DNA from: Candidatus Acetothermia bacterium
Lineage (GTDB): Bacteria > Bipolaricaulota > Bipolaricaulia > Bipolaricaulales > Bipolaricaulaceae
Assembly (NCBI GenBank): GCA_003552425.1
Contig: PUMC01000043.1
Span: 1 to 16,150, forward strand
Length of the DNA: 16,150 nt
Reading direction: 5' to 3'
Shown: positions 6,440-13,976 of the stretch, in pieces
How positions within the stretch are numbered: position 1 is the first letter of the stretch
How the letters are laid out: every line of letters begins with the position of its first letter
Made by a program: the position numbers and the translations under genes
Notes under the pieces: generated by a model
What the model saw: only the letters and a program-made list of their open reading frames with translations
Told to the model about the DNA's origin: nothing
The model's database searches: none

Positions 6440-7409
6440 CGTGTTGCACGGTTACCGTCTGTCCATCGCCCGTGCTCTTGAGGAAGCGACACCTTCTGAC
6501 GGGCCGTTGGCGCAGCTGGTGCGCTATCCGCTGGGGCTGAGCGATGCCGCTGGCGATCCCGGACCGGGTATCGGCGGCAAGCTCCTGCGTCCGTGTCTGA
6601 CGATGCTGGCCTGTGAGGCGTTGGGCGGTGATCTGCGCAGTGCGGTGCCTCTGGCCACCGCGCTTGAGCTCGTGCACGTGTTCTCGCTCGTCCACGACGA
6701 CATTCAGGATGGGGACACCGTCCGTCGGGGGCGGCCGACAACCTGGCGGGTGCTGGGCTCAGGCCAGGCCATCAACGCCGGTGATGCCCTCCTTGTGCTG
6801 GCGCTGCGTACTGCCCAGGAAGGCCCGTTGGCGATCGACCTGTCGACCCAGGCCATGCGGGCGTTGCTTGCCGCCACCCAAAACATGATCGAAGGGCAGG
6901 TCCTCGACCTTGACATGCAGAAGGACGGAGGCGGCACAGCCGCGTACATGGAGATGGCCCGTCTGAAGACGGGCGCTCTGTTGGGCTGCGCCTTGGAGTT
7001 GGGTGCATTGTCCGCCGCATGTCCCGAATGGGCCTCGCAACATCGGCGGATGGGTGAGGAATTGGGTTTAGCCTTCCAGATCCAGGATGACATGCTGGGA
7101 CTCTGGGGTGACCCCGCAACCACGGGGAAACCGGTTGGGGGTGACCTCGATGAGGGTAAGCGCTCTTACCCGCTCGCCCTGGCGATCGAAGCCGATCCTG
7201 CGCTCGACGCGCTGTTGCAAGAGCAGCCCGTGCCCCGGAAGCACATGCTCGAACGCCTGGACAGCATGGGGATCCGCGACCGCTGTGACAAGGAAGCCCA
7301 CGAGAGGCTGAACGCTGCCCTGGAGTACCTGGCGGCCTTGCCGTGGAAGGCAGCGAGCCGACAGGCATTCGAGGAGCTCGTCGGGCTGTTGGCGGCGAGG
7401 GAGGCCTGA
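6432..7409 (+). CDS. Isoprenyl diphosphate synthase (trans-type, FPP/GGPP synthase family)
   Basis: Trans-prenyl diphosphate synthase that condenses IPP with allylic diphosphates, 325 aa. Motifs: GGKLLRP (about 48-54, variant of GGKRLRP), first Asp-rich motif DDIQD (89-93) inside LVHDDIQDGDTVRRGRPT, EGQVLDLD (154-161), KTG (179-181) and second Asp-rich region FQIQDDMLGLWGD (215-227). The DDxxGxWGD form of the second motif occurs in many FPP/GGPP synthases linked to terpenoid clusters. Start is a GTG at 6432, chosen because GGGAGGTG at 6420-6427 sits ideally upstream; longer ATG alternatives lie inside regulator 2. In this operon it probably makes farnesyl diphosphate for squalene, although product chain length cannot be read with confidence. 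HpnH follows after one base. Confidence 0.93.
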   Translation: MRDVLHGYRLSIARALEEATPSDGPLAQLVRYPLGLSDAAGDPGPGIGGKLLRPCLTMLACEALGGDLRSAVPLATALELVHVFSLVHDDIQDGDTVRRGRPTTWRVLGSGQAINAGDALLVLALRTAQEGPLAIDLSTQAMRALLAATQNMIEGQVLDLDMQKDGGGTAAYMEMARLKTGALLGCALELGALSAACPEWASQHRRMGEELGLAFQIQDDMLGLWGDPATTGKPVGGDLDEGKRSYPLALAIEADPALDALLQEQPVPRKHMLERLDSMGIRDRCDKEAHERLNAALEYLAALPWKAASRQAFEELVGLLAAREA

Positions 7410-7410
7410 T

Positions 7411-8412
7411 ATGGGACGTCCTTGGGCGTTGAGCTGGGAGCTGGCACGCTATCTGTGGAGCTTGAACCGCAAGGTGCGTAACGGACAGCTGGAGCCGATC
7501 GTACTCATGCTCGAACCGCTCGAGGCATGCAACCTCCGCTGCGCAGGATGTGGCCGCGTCAGGGAGTACGCCGACCACATGGACGTACAGATGACACCTG
7601 ACGAGGCCCTGAGCATCGCCGAGGAAACGGCCGCACCCATTGTGTCCCTCTCGGGGGGCGAACCCCTCCTCCACAAGGGGATGAGCGACATCGCCCGAGG
7701 CCTCACGGAACAGCGCCGATGGGTGTTCTTGTGTACCAACGGCTTGCTTCTTGCCGAGCAGCTGGACCGCTTCACCCCGGATCGCAGACTCTGTTTCGTG
7801 GTCCACGTGGACGGTACGGAGAACGTTCATGACGAGGTCACCGGGAGTCCGGGAGCCTACGAAACCGTGGAACAAGCGATCAGGGAAGCCCTGCGCAAGG
7901 GGTTCCGAGTGGCCACGAACACCACGGTATTCCACGGTTCCGATGTCGAGGACCTCAGGAGGCTGTTCACCCGGCTGACAGACATCGGTGTCGAAGGGCT
8001 GATGCTCTCCCCCGGTTACGCCTACGAAGCCGTACCTCAGCGCGAGCTGTTCCTGAAACGCACGGAAGCGCAGCGCGTGTTCACGCAACTCCTCAACGGC
8101 AACATGAAGTTGCCGCTCTACGACAACCCACTGTTCCTCGACTTCTTGAAGGGACAGCGTAGCTACCCGTGCTCGGCTTGGGCTGTGCCCACGCGTACGG
8201 TGCTGGGCTGGCGGCTTCCCTGCTATCTCATCGCTGATCGGCACACGGATGACCTCCAGGAAATCCTTCAGCCCAAGCTCTGGGAAGGCTTTGGTCCTGG
8301 GCGGGACCCACGTTGCGCCGGATGCATGCTCCATTCGGGGTTCGAACCCGCCAGCGCACTGGACGCCGCCGCCCACCCGTGGAAGCTCCTCACAAGGAAG
8401 GTACGGCAATGA
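7411..8412 (+). CDS. hpnH: Adenosylhopane synthase HpnH (radical SAM)
   Basis: Radical-SAM enzyme that joins a 5'-deoxyadenosyl unit to hopene (diploptene), giving adenosylhopane, the first committed step to C35 bacteriohopanepolyols. The 333-aa protein carries the cluster motif EACNLRCAGCGR with C40, C44 and C47 (CxxxCxxC), the SAM-binding SGGEP (81-85), and the C-terminal region typical of HpnH (DUF3463) with further cysteines, including DPRCAGCMLHSGFEP near 301-315. Start ATG at 7411 has AGGGAGG at 7398-7404. Its stop overlaps hpnG as ATGA at 8409-8412. Presence next to hpnG and shc makes the assignment firm. A second, C-terminal Fe-S site is conceivable from the extra cysteines but is not proven here. 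Confidence 0.95.
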   Translation: MGRPWALSWELARYLWSLNRKVRNGQLEPIVLMLEPLEACNLRCAGCGRVREYADHMDVQMTPDEALSIAEETAAPIVSLSGGEPLLHKGMSDIARGLTEQRRWVFLCTNGLLLAEQLDRFTPDRRLCFVVHVDGTENVHDEVTGSPGAYETVEQAIREALRKGFRVATNTTVFHGSDVEDLRRLFTRLTDIGVEGLMLSPGYAYEAVPQRELFLKRTEAQRVFTQLLNGNMKLPLYDNPLFLDFLKGQRSYPCSAWAVPTRTVLGWRLPCYLIADRHTDDLQEILQPKLWEGFGPGRDPRCAGCMLHSGFEPASALDAAAHPWKLLTRKVRQ

Positions 8413-8966
8413 CGGTGCTGGCCGCACTGCGTACGGAACTCCTGTTTGTGCGCCCCCCCAGGCAGAGGCTGGGCGTGGGGGGACACCGCTGGCCTTCCGT
8501 GGCTGCACGCTTCCGCCGGCAACCCCCAAGCGCTGTGCTGCTCATCGGTTTCTCGGGCGGCCTGCGCGCGGACCTCTTGCCGGGCGACGTTGTACTGGCG
8601 TCCGAGGTACTCGGCAACGGGCGTTTCCGTCCCCATGATGCGCTGCTTGAACGAGGACGCGCTGCCCTTCCTGAAGCAAGGCTCGGACCAGTGTGCACGG
8701 TTAGCACCATCCTCAAAGCACAGGACAAGGCTCGCCTGGGGCTGGAGGCACTTGCAGCAGACATGGAATCGGCTCGGCTGATCCCCGAACTCGAGGCCAT
8801 GGGCATCCCCTGGTTGGTGCTACGTGTTGTGCTGGATGCGCTGTGGGAGGACCTCCCGGGGAGGATCGGCCAAGCGGGGTGGGCCGCCCGGGGACTGGCG
8901 TGTGCGAGGCGTTTGGGAACCCTAACCCGCCAGGTGGCGCCGTCGTTCGTGGAGGCAGCGGCATGA
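8409..8966 (+). CDS. hpnG: HpnG-type hopanoid nucleosidase/phosphorylase
   Basis: Phosphorylase-superfamily protein (PNP_UDP type) that in hopanoid synthesis removes adenine from adenosylhopane to give ribosylhopane. The 185-aa protein shows GFSGGLRADLLPGD (47-60), which corresponds to the family's G-x-[AS]GGL...PGD block, and DMESA (118-122), the nucleoside-binding motif. It is slightly short for the family and has VVLDAL (140-145) in a stretch where related nucleosidases often carry a VRxISD-like sequence with a catalytic Asp; D143 may fill that role. ATG at 8409 overlaps the hpnH stop and is preceded by AAGGAAGG. The gene itself ends in an ATGA overlap with ispG. Identification leans on motif plus position after hpnH. 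Confidence 0.87.
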   Translation: MTVLAALRTELLFVRPPRQRLGVGGHRWPSVAARFRRQPPSAVLLIGFSGGLRADLLPGDVVLASEVLGNGRFRPHDALLERGRAALPEARLGPVCTVSTILKAQDKARLGLEALAADMESARLIPELEAMGIPWLVLRVVLDALWEDLPGRIGQAGWAARGLACARRLGTLTRQVAPSFVEAAA

Positions 8967-10021
8967 CACGGAGCGTGAAGATCGGTCCTCTGACCATCGG
9001 CGGGGGAGCGCCCGTGCTCGTGCAATCGATGACGTCGGTATCGCCAACCGACATCGTAGGGACCGTGGACCAGCTACGACGGCTTCAGGCTGCCGGATGC
9101 GAGATGGTTCGTCTGGCAGTCCCGGACGAACAAGCCGCGCGGGCACTTGCCACCGTGAAGCAAGAGGTCACACTGCCTCTGGTCGCCGACATCCACTACG
9201 ACCACCGCCTGGCCCTCCTGGCCCTGGAAGCAGGGGCAGATAAGCTGCGGCTGAACCCAGGAAACCTCAAGGATCCCGACAAGATCCGTGCCGTGGCCCA
9301 AGCTGCCGGTGACCGTGGCGTCCCTATCCGCGTGGGTGTCAACGCAGGTTCTGTGGACCCCAAGTTCACCAACGGTGGCACCCCCACCCCACGGGGACTC
9401 GTCGATGCCGCGATGTGGCAGGTTGAGCTCCTCGAAGGCGCGGGCTTTCACGACATCGTCATCTCGCTCAAGGCCCATGACGTACCGCTTACCGTGGAGG
9501 CGAACCGTCTTCTGGCGAAGGCATCGAACTACCCGCTGCACCTGGGGATCACCGAGGCAGGCACACCATGGAGCGGGGCCATCCGCTCCGCAGTTGGCCT
9601 GGGCCTCCTGCTCGCCGATGGAATCGGAGACACCCTTCGCGTATCGCTTTCCGGAGACCCAGTGGCCGAGGTGGATGCCGCTTGGGAGATCCTGCGCAGC
9701 CTGGAGGTTCGCCAGCGCGGCGTGAGCTACGTTGTGTGCCCAACCTGCGGCCGCACAGGGGTAGACATCCCGGGTATCGCCGAACAAGTCCGCATAGCAC
9801 TCGCCGACATCGTATCACCGCTCTCGGTGGCCCTCATGGGCTGCCCGGTCAACGGTCTTGGCGAGGCCAGCCGCGCCGACTTCGCCCTCGTGGGAGGGCG
9901 GGGGCACGGGACGCTCTACGAAGCCGGTCGCGTGGTGCACCCCAAGGTGTCCGAGGACCGGCTCGCGGACGCGCTCGTTGCGCTTGTCCGAGCAACGCTC
10001 ACAGGAGGTAGCGATGACTGA
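8963..10021 (+). CDS. ispG: 4-hydroxy-3-methylbut-2-en-1-yl diphosphate synthase IspG
   Basis: Penultimate enzyme of the MEP pathway: reductive ring opening of methylerythritol cyclodiphosphate to HMBPP with a [4Fe-4S] cluster. 352 aa. The N-terminal TIM-barrel carries VQSMTS, MVRLAVPDE, LPLVADIHYD and KLRLNPGN, all typical. The cluster ligands are C259, C262 (CPTC), C294 and E301 (MGCPVNGLGE), matching the Cys-Cys-Cys-Glu set of IspG. The start ATG at 8963 overlaps the hpnG stop (ATGA) and follows GGAGG at 8951-8955; a longer in-frame extension lies inside hpnG. The 3' end overlaps the squalene-hopene cyclase start by 8 nt (ATGACTGA). An ispG copy within hopanoid clusters is known in actinobacteria; whether this is the only copy in the genome is unknown. 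Confidence 0.97.
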   Translation: MTRSVKIGPLTIGGGAPVLVQSMTSVSPTDIVGTVDQLRRLQAAGCEMVRLAVPDEQAARALATVKQEVTLPLVADIHYDHRLALLALEAGADKLRLNPGNLKDPDKIRAVAQAAGDRGVPIRVGVNAGSVDPKFTNGGTPTPRGLVDAAMWQVELLEGAGFHDIVISLKAHDVPLTVEANRLLAKASNYPLHLGITEAGTPWSGAIRSAVGLGLLLADGIGDTLRVSLSGDPVAEVDAAWEILRSLEVRQRGVSYVVCPTCGRTGVDIPGIAEQVRIALADIVSPLSVALMGCPVNGLGEASRADFALVGGRGHGTLYEAGRVVHPKVSEDRLADALVALVRATLTGGSDD

Positions 10022-11951
10022 CCTCAGCCACAACGTGGAAACCGCTCAGAAGACGCAGGATGCGGCTTCCCGCGACGCGCTGAGGAGAAGCCTTGAGGAT
10101 TCCCTGGAGCGTGGGGCGAACTGGCTTCTCGACCAGCAGTACCCGGAGGGTTTCTGGTGGGGCGAGCTGGAGAGCAACGTCACGATCACCGCTGAGCATC
10201 TGATGCTTACGCACATCCTGGGGATCGGTGAACCAGAGCTGTGGCGGGCGATCGCGCAGTACCTGCTGCGCACACAACGCTCTGACGGCACATGGAGCAA
10301 CTGGAAGGACGCTCCGGGAGACCTCTCCACAACGGTAGAGGCGTACGTGGCGCTCAAGATGGCCGGCGTGGACCCGGCAACGGACGCCATGACCAGAGCG
10401 CGCGCCTGGATCTTGGAGCGCGGCGGGATCCCCAGGACGCGGGTGTTCACCAAGATGTGGCTTGCCCTGTTGGGGGAGTGGCCATGGGAGGCGACCCCCA
10501 TGCTGCCCCCGGAACTGGTGCTCTTGCCGAAATGGTTCCCGATCAACCTATACTCCTTTGCCTCTTGGGCACGGGGCACGATCTTGCCCCTGGCCGTGGT
10601 GCGTGTGAAACGCCCGGTCTACCCCCTTCCGGAAGAGGCGCGCGTGGATGAGTTGTTCCCAGCAGGGAAGGAAGCTGCTGACTACGCGCTGCCGGCGAAG
10701 CCCGGTGCTTGGGCCGTGTTGTTCCGCGTTGCCGATCGCCTGATGCGGCTGTGGGAGCGCCTCCCGTGGAAGCCCCTTCGCAGGCGGGCCCTGCAGGCAT
10801 CCGAGGAGTGGATCCTGGCCCGACAGGAAGCGGACGGCTGCTGGGGTGGCATTCAGCCGCCGTGGGTGTACTCGCTGATCGCCCTTCAGACGCTTGGGCA
10901 CGACGTCCAGAACCCGTGTATGCGTAGGGGGATTGATGGCTTTGAACGCTACGCGATTCGCGAGGACGGCACCTTCAGACTGCAATCGTGCATCTCACCG
11001 GTATGGGACACAGGACTTGCCCTGCTGGGCCTCCTCGACGCCGGACTGCCACCCGATCACCCAGCACTCGTGAGAGCCGGTGAGTGGCTGATCGAAGAGC
11101 AGATTTTTGTCGGTGGGGACTGGCAGATGCGCTGCACAGCCCCTCCTGGGGGGTGGGCGTTCGAACTGGACAACGACGTATACCCCGATACCGATGACAC
11201 GGCGGTTGTGCTCATGGCATTGGACCGATTGGAGTTGCCGGAAAGGGCTAAGGCGTTTGCGCTGTCGCGTGGGAAGCGCTGGCTTGTGGGCATGCAATCA
11301 CGTGGCGGTGGCTGGGGAGCATTCGACCGCAACAACACCCGTACGTTTCTCCGTAAGATCCCGTTCGCCGATTTTGGCGAGCTGCTCGACCCACCGTCAG
11401 CGGACGTAACCGCCCATGTGGTGGAGTGCTTGGCACAACTCGGTGACCGTAACGACCAACGCGCGGTGACCCGAGGGGTGAAGTACCTGCTCAGGGAACA
11501 GGAAGAGGACGGTTCCTGGTATGGCCGGTGGGGCGTCAACCACATCTACGGCACCGGTGCGGCAGTCCCCGCGCTGGCTGCCTGCGGTGAGTCGCCCGCC
11601 TCACCAACGCTGAAGCGCGCCTGTACGTGGCTTCTCGGGAAGCAGAACGATGACGGCGGCTGGGGAGAGGATGTGCTGAGCTACCATCGCAAGGAACTCC
11701 GGGGAACCGGGCCGTCCACAGCATCGCAGACCGCTTGGGCCCTGATGGCTCTATTGGCCGCCGGCGTGCGGGAAGAACCCATCGAGCGCGGAGTGGCTTA
11801 CCTGACGCGCACGCAGACTCCCGAGGGAACCTGGAAGGAGGAAGCGTTCACCGGGACGGGTTTCCCCACCGACTTCATGATCCGCTACGACCTATACCGA
11901 CACTACTTTCCCATGATGGCGTTGGGGCGAGCTCGGGAGGCGTTGCGATGA
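10014..11951 (+). CDS. shc: Squalene-hopene cyclase
   Basis: Class II triterpene cyclase converting squalene to hopene/hopanol; a monotopic membrane enzyme. 645 aa, normal length. The protonation motif DxDD is D392-T-D394-D395 within VYPDTDDTAVV. At least seven QW-type repeats are visible, for example RGANWLLDQQYPEGFW (33-48), IAQYLLRTQRSDGTW, RGKRWLVGMQSRGGGW, RGVKYLLREQEEDGSW, RACTWLLGKQNDDGGW and RGVAYLTRTQTPEGTW. The C-terminal GTGFPTDFMIRYDLYRHYFP is the cyclase signature end. ATG at 10014 is preceded by AGGAGG (10003-10008, ideal spacing) and lies within the ispG stop region. The 3' end overlaps ispH by ATGA. Squalene formation (HpnCDE or squalene synthase) must be encoded elsewhere. 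Confidence 0.98.
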   Translation: MTDLSHNVETAQKTQDAASRDALRRSLEDSLERGANWLLDQQYPEGFWWGELESNVTITAEHLMLTHILGIGEPELWRAIAQYLLRTQRSDGTWSNWKDAPGDLSTTVEAYVALKMAGVDPATDAMTRARAWILERGGIPRTRVFTKMWLALLGEWPWEATPMLPPELVLLPKWFPINLYSFASWARGTILPLAVVRVKRPVYPLPEEARVDELFPAGKEAADYALPAKPGAWAVLFRVADRLMRLWERLPWKPLRRRALQASEEWILARQEADGCWGGIQPPWVYSLIALQTLGHDVQNPCMRRGIDGFERYAIREDGTFRLQSCISPVWDTGLALLGLLDAGLPPDHPALVRAGEWLIEEQIFVGGDWQMRCTAPPGGWAFELDNDVYPDTDDTAVVLMALDRLELPERAKAFALSRGKRWLVGMQSRGGGWGAFDRNNTRTFLRKIPFADFGELLDPPSADVTAHVVECLAQLGDRNDQRAVTRGVKYLLREQEEDGSWYGRWGVNHIYGTGAAVPALAACGESPASPTLKRACTWLLGKQNDDGGWGEDVLSYHRKELRGTGPSTASQTAWALMALLAAGVREEPIERGVAYLTRTQTPEGTWKEEAFTGTGFPTDFMIRYDLYRHYFPMMALGRAREALR

Positions 11952-12802
11952 TGATCGAGTTGGCCCAGGTGTACGGCTTCTGCCCCGGCGTCCGCCGCGC
12001 CGTGGAGATGGTCAACCGCCATCTCCACGGGGATGGGCCGTTGGCTACCTTGGGGGCGATCGTCCACAACGCACAGGTGGTGGATGCGCTTGCGGCCCGG
12101 GGAGCACGCGTTGCGGAGAGTCTGGAGGCCGTCCGTGAACCAGCCGTGGCCATCACCGCGCACGGGGCAGGTAAGGCACTGTACCAAGAGCTCGCCCGAC
12201 GGGACCTTGAACTCGTGGACACCACCTGTCCCATCGTCAAGCGTGCTCAGGAGGCGGCAAAACACCTGGCGGAGACCGGTTACGCAGTGATCATCTACGG
12301 GGAGGCGGCGCATCCGGAGGTGAAAGGGCTCCTTAGCTGGACCGAAGGCCGGGGTCATGCCACGCTGGACCCCAACGCCGTTCCCCCACCTCGCGGAGGA
12401 AAACTCGCGGTGATCTCGCAGACCACCAAGGGCCAGGAGGCGTTCTGGTCCTTTGTGAAGCACATGGTCGAACACATGAAGGCGAGCATGCAGGAGATGC
12501 ACGTTGTGGACACCACATGCCCGGAGACGGGAAGGCGTTACGACAGCGCACGGGAGCTGGCCCAAAGGGTGGACGCCATCCTGGTGGTGGGCTCGCGCAA
12601 CTCCGCCAACACACGGAAGCTCGCCGAGACATGTCAGGAGACAGGGGTGCGCACACACTTCATCGAGTCGGCGGACGAGATCGAAGGGCATTGGTTCAGC
12701 GGCGTGGACAGGGTGGGGGTAACAGCCGGCGCGTCGACACCCGACGAAGCGATCGAACAGGTGATCGAACGCCTAAGGGCGTTGAGCAGAGGAGGGATGT
12801 GA
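11948..12802 (+). CDS. ispH: 4-hydroxy-3-methylbut-2-enyl diphosphate reductase IspH
   Basis: Last step of the MEP pathway: Fe-S-dependent reduction of HMBPP to IPP and DMAPP. 284 aa. Cluster ligands C12 (GFCPGVRRAV), C94 (VDTTCPIVKRAQ) and C191 (VDTTCPETGRRYDSA) are all present, as are the substrate-binding histidines H40 (LGAIVHN), H72 (TAHGAG) and H122 (GEAAHPEVKG), the SQTT segment (157-160), GSRNSANTRKL (215-225) and AGASTPD (260-266). I start at the first of two tandem ATGs (11948), which overlaps the cyclase stop; GGAGG at 11936-11940 serves it well. YjbQ follows after a single base. Having ispG and ispH in the same transcript as shc ties isoprene supply to hopanoid output. Confidence 0.97.
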   Translation: MMIELAQVYGFCPGVRRAVEMVNRHLHGDGPLATLGAIVHNAQVVDALAARGARVAESLEAVREPAVAITAHGAGKALYQELARRDLELVDTTCPIVKRAQEAAKHLAETGYAVIIYGEAAHPEVKGLLSWTEGRGHATLDPNAVPPPRGGKLAVISQTTKGQEAFWSFVKHMVEHMKASMQEMHVVDTTCPETGRRYDSARELAQRVDAILVVGSRNSANTRKLAETCQETGVRTHFIESADEIEGHWFSGVDRVGVTAGASTPDEAIEQVIERLRALSRGGM

Positions 12803-12803
12803 C

Positions 12804-13289
12804 ATGGAAGCTCCAACGAGCGTGCACCATACGGTGCGGCCACAGATACAGACGTTATCGTTCAGCGTGCTGCCCGATCGGGCACCACAACTCATCGACA
12901 TTACGGAGAAGGTGGAACGGCTCATCGCACAAGCGGGTGTGTCCTCGGGGTTCGCTGTCGTCTTCTGTAGGCATACCACCGCAGCGATCCGCATTAACGA
13001 GAACGAACCGCTGTTGCTCTCCGACATGGAGGAGTTCCTCGAGCGTGTGGCGCCGAGAGAACGCTATTACCGGCACAACGACTTCTCGATTCGTACCCAT
13101 AACATGACCGACGATGAGTGTCCCAATGGCCACGCCCATTGCCAACACCTGCTGCTGGGAGCCTCGGAGGTCGTGCCCCTCCAAGAGGGGCGGTTGTCGC
13201 TAGGCCGTTGGCAGAGGTTGTTCTTGGTGGAGCTTGACCGGCCAGGGCGGGAACGTGAAGTGCTCGTTCAGCTATTCGGGTGCGCATGA
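12804..13289 (+). CDS. YjbQ/UPF0047 family protein
   Basis: Small conserved protein of the YjbQ (UPF0047) family; some members have thiamine-phosphate synthase side activity, but the true cellular role is not settled. 161 aa, about 20 residues longer at the N-terminus than the shortest members. Conserved features: FCRHTTAAIRINENEP (about 54-69), the histidine-rich PNGHAHCQHLLLGASE (107-122, with H110, H112 and H115 as likely metal ligands with H57) and the C-terminal RWQRLFLVELDRP. ATG at 12804 is preceded by GGAGG at 12791-12795. The stop overlaps the DUF116 start (ATGA at 13286-13289). Its link to isoprenoid enzymes is positional only. Confidence 0.92.
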   Translation: MEAPTSVHHTVRPQIQTLSFSVLPDRAPQLIDITEKVERLIAQAGVSSGFAVVFCRHTTAAIRINENEPLLLSDMEEFLERVAPRERYYRHNDFSIRTHNMTDDECPNGHAHCQHLLLGASEVVPLQEGRLSLGRWQRLFLVELDRPGREREVLVQLFGCA

Positions 13290-13720
13290 GCAACGAAGGG
13301 GAACCGCTCCGCAAGATCCCGCCAGCAGAGCGTGTGCTGTTGCTCCCCCATTGCCTCCGCCCCAGCGCCACCTGTCCCGGCAGGCCTTCCAAGGAAGGGT
13401 TCCAGTGTCCCGAGGACTGTCAGGAGCCCTGCGCCATCCGTCGCCTCAAGGAGGAAGCACTGGCGTTGGGTTACAAGGCCGTGTGCATCGCTCCAGGAGG
13501 CGCACTGGCATTGCGCTTTCTGAAAGCCCACGAGCCCAAAGGGGTGGTGGCCATTGCCTGCCAGAAGGAGCTCACTGAGGGCGTGGAGGCCAGTGCCGAG
13601 CTGGAAGGGACCGTCCCGGAGTTCGCCACCCTCCCCCTTTCCGAAGACGGCTGCGTGGACACCGAAGTCGACCTCGACGCGGCCTTGGAGCTCCTGCGAC
13701 ACGGCGCCGAGGTCCGTTAG
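13286..13720 (+). CDS. DUF116 cysteine-rich protein
   Basis: Protein of unknown function in the DUF116 family, 144 aa. Diagnostic is VLLLPHCLRPSATC (about 17-30), then CPEDCQEPCAI (41-51), a Rossmann-like GYKAVCIAPGG (62-72) and VVAIACQKEL (87-96). Eight cysteines (about 23, 30, 41, 45, 49, 67, 92 and 123) suggest metal or Fe-S binding. Typical DUF116 proteins often have an N-terminal membrane part; this one lacks it, so it looks like the soluble core only. ATG at 13286 overlaps the YjbQ stop; a GTG two codons earlier is possible. No strong Shine-Dalgarno is seen, so translation probably relies on coupling. It is the last gene of the operon, and its function with IspG/IspH is open. Confidence 0.85.
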   Translation: MSNEGEPLRKIPPAERVLLLPHCLRPSATCPGRPSKEGFQCPEDCQEPCAIRRLKEEALALGYKAVCIAPGGALALRFLKAHEPKGVVAIACQKELTEGVEASAELEGTVPEFATLPLSEDGCVDTEVDLDAALELLRHGAEVR

Positions 13721-13787
13721 GGCGGGGTGCGGCGCAAGCCTACGATGCTCACGATCGCCCTCCCCGGGTTCGCGCACATCGAGCCGT

Positions 13788-13801
13788 GGGCTGGCGAGCC
13801 C
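13788..13801 (+). terminator. Weak candidate terminator hairpin after the operon
   Basis: GGGCTGGCGAGCCC forms a 5-bp stem (GGGCT/AGCCC) with a 4-nt loop, 68 nt past the DUF116 stop, followed by CCTTCCCGTT instead of a true T-tract. This is the best hairpin I can see between the operon and the next gene, but it is short and could be chance. Confidence 0.25.
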
Positions 13802-13833
13802 CCTTCCCGTTAGCACGATGCTGCCCCCTGATC

Positions 13834-13845
13834 AGGATCGATCCT
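13834..13845. promoter_or_regulatory. 12-bp palindrome upstream of the DeoR-family gene (possible operator)
   Basis: AGGATCGATCCT is a perfect palindrome 54 nt upstream of the -35 of the promoter at 13899. It may be an operator, but it is short and nothing else links it to a regulator. Confidence 0.25.
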
Positions 13846-13898
13846 CCCTTGTGCCGCTCATGGGCGTGCAGACCTTCACCCAGCGTTCCCATCGCGGG

Positions 13899-13927
13899 TT
13901 GACGCACAGGCCACCGAACAGTAGGAT
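13899..13927 (+). promoter_or_regulatory. Near-consensus promoter of the DeoR-family gene
   Basis: TTGACG (13899-13904), 17-nt spacer, TAGGAT (13922-13927). With transcription starting near 13934, the in-frame ATG at 13926 would not be transcribed, so translation must begin at 13947 or 13977. The rest of the 13721-13898 stretch shows no gene I can support. Confidence 0.55.
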
Positions 13928-13976
13928 GATTTCGCAAGCACACGCTATGAAGCGCAATAGGAAGAAGCCACGACAG

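Noticed and set aside
6772..8529. 585-codon open frame on the minus strand
   Set aside because: Antisense to the isoprenyl synthase, hpnH and the start of hpnG, all of which carry intact catalytic motifs; composition is that of a shadow frame.
13745..13813. 22-codon open frame (MLTIALPGFAHI...) after DUF116
   Set aside because: No Shine-Dalgarno site, very short, no recognisable domain; not enough to call a gene or a gene remnant.
675..13847. Repeated 11-mer GATCGATCCTC near 675 and 13837
   Set aside because: In a 16-kb window several 11-mer repeats are expected by chance, and the two contexts (hflX 3' end, DeoR upstream) share nothing else.
13554..13976. Longer N-terminus for the DeoR-family gene
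   Set aside because: The upstream part lies in DUF116 and in the promoter region, and its translation is Arg/Ser/Pro-rich with no family similarity.
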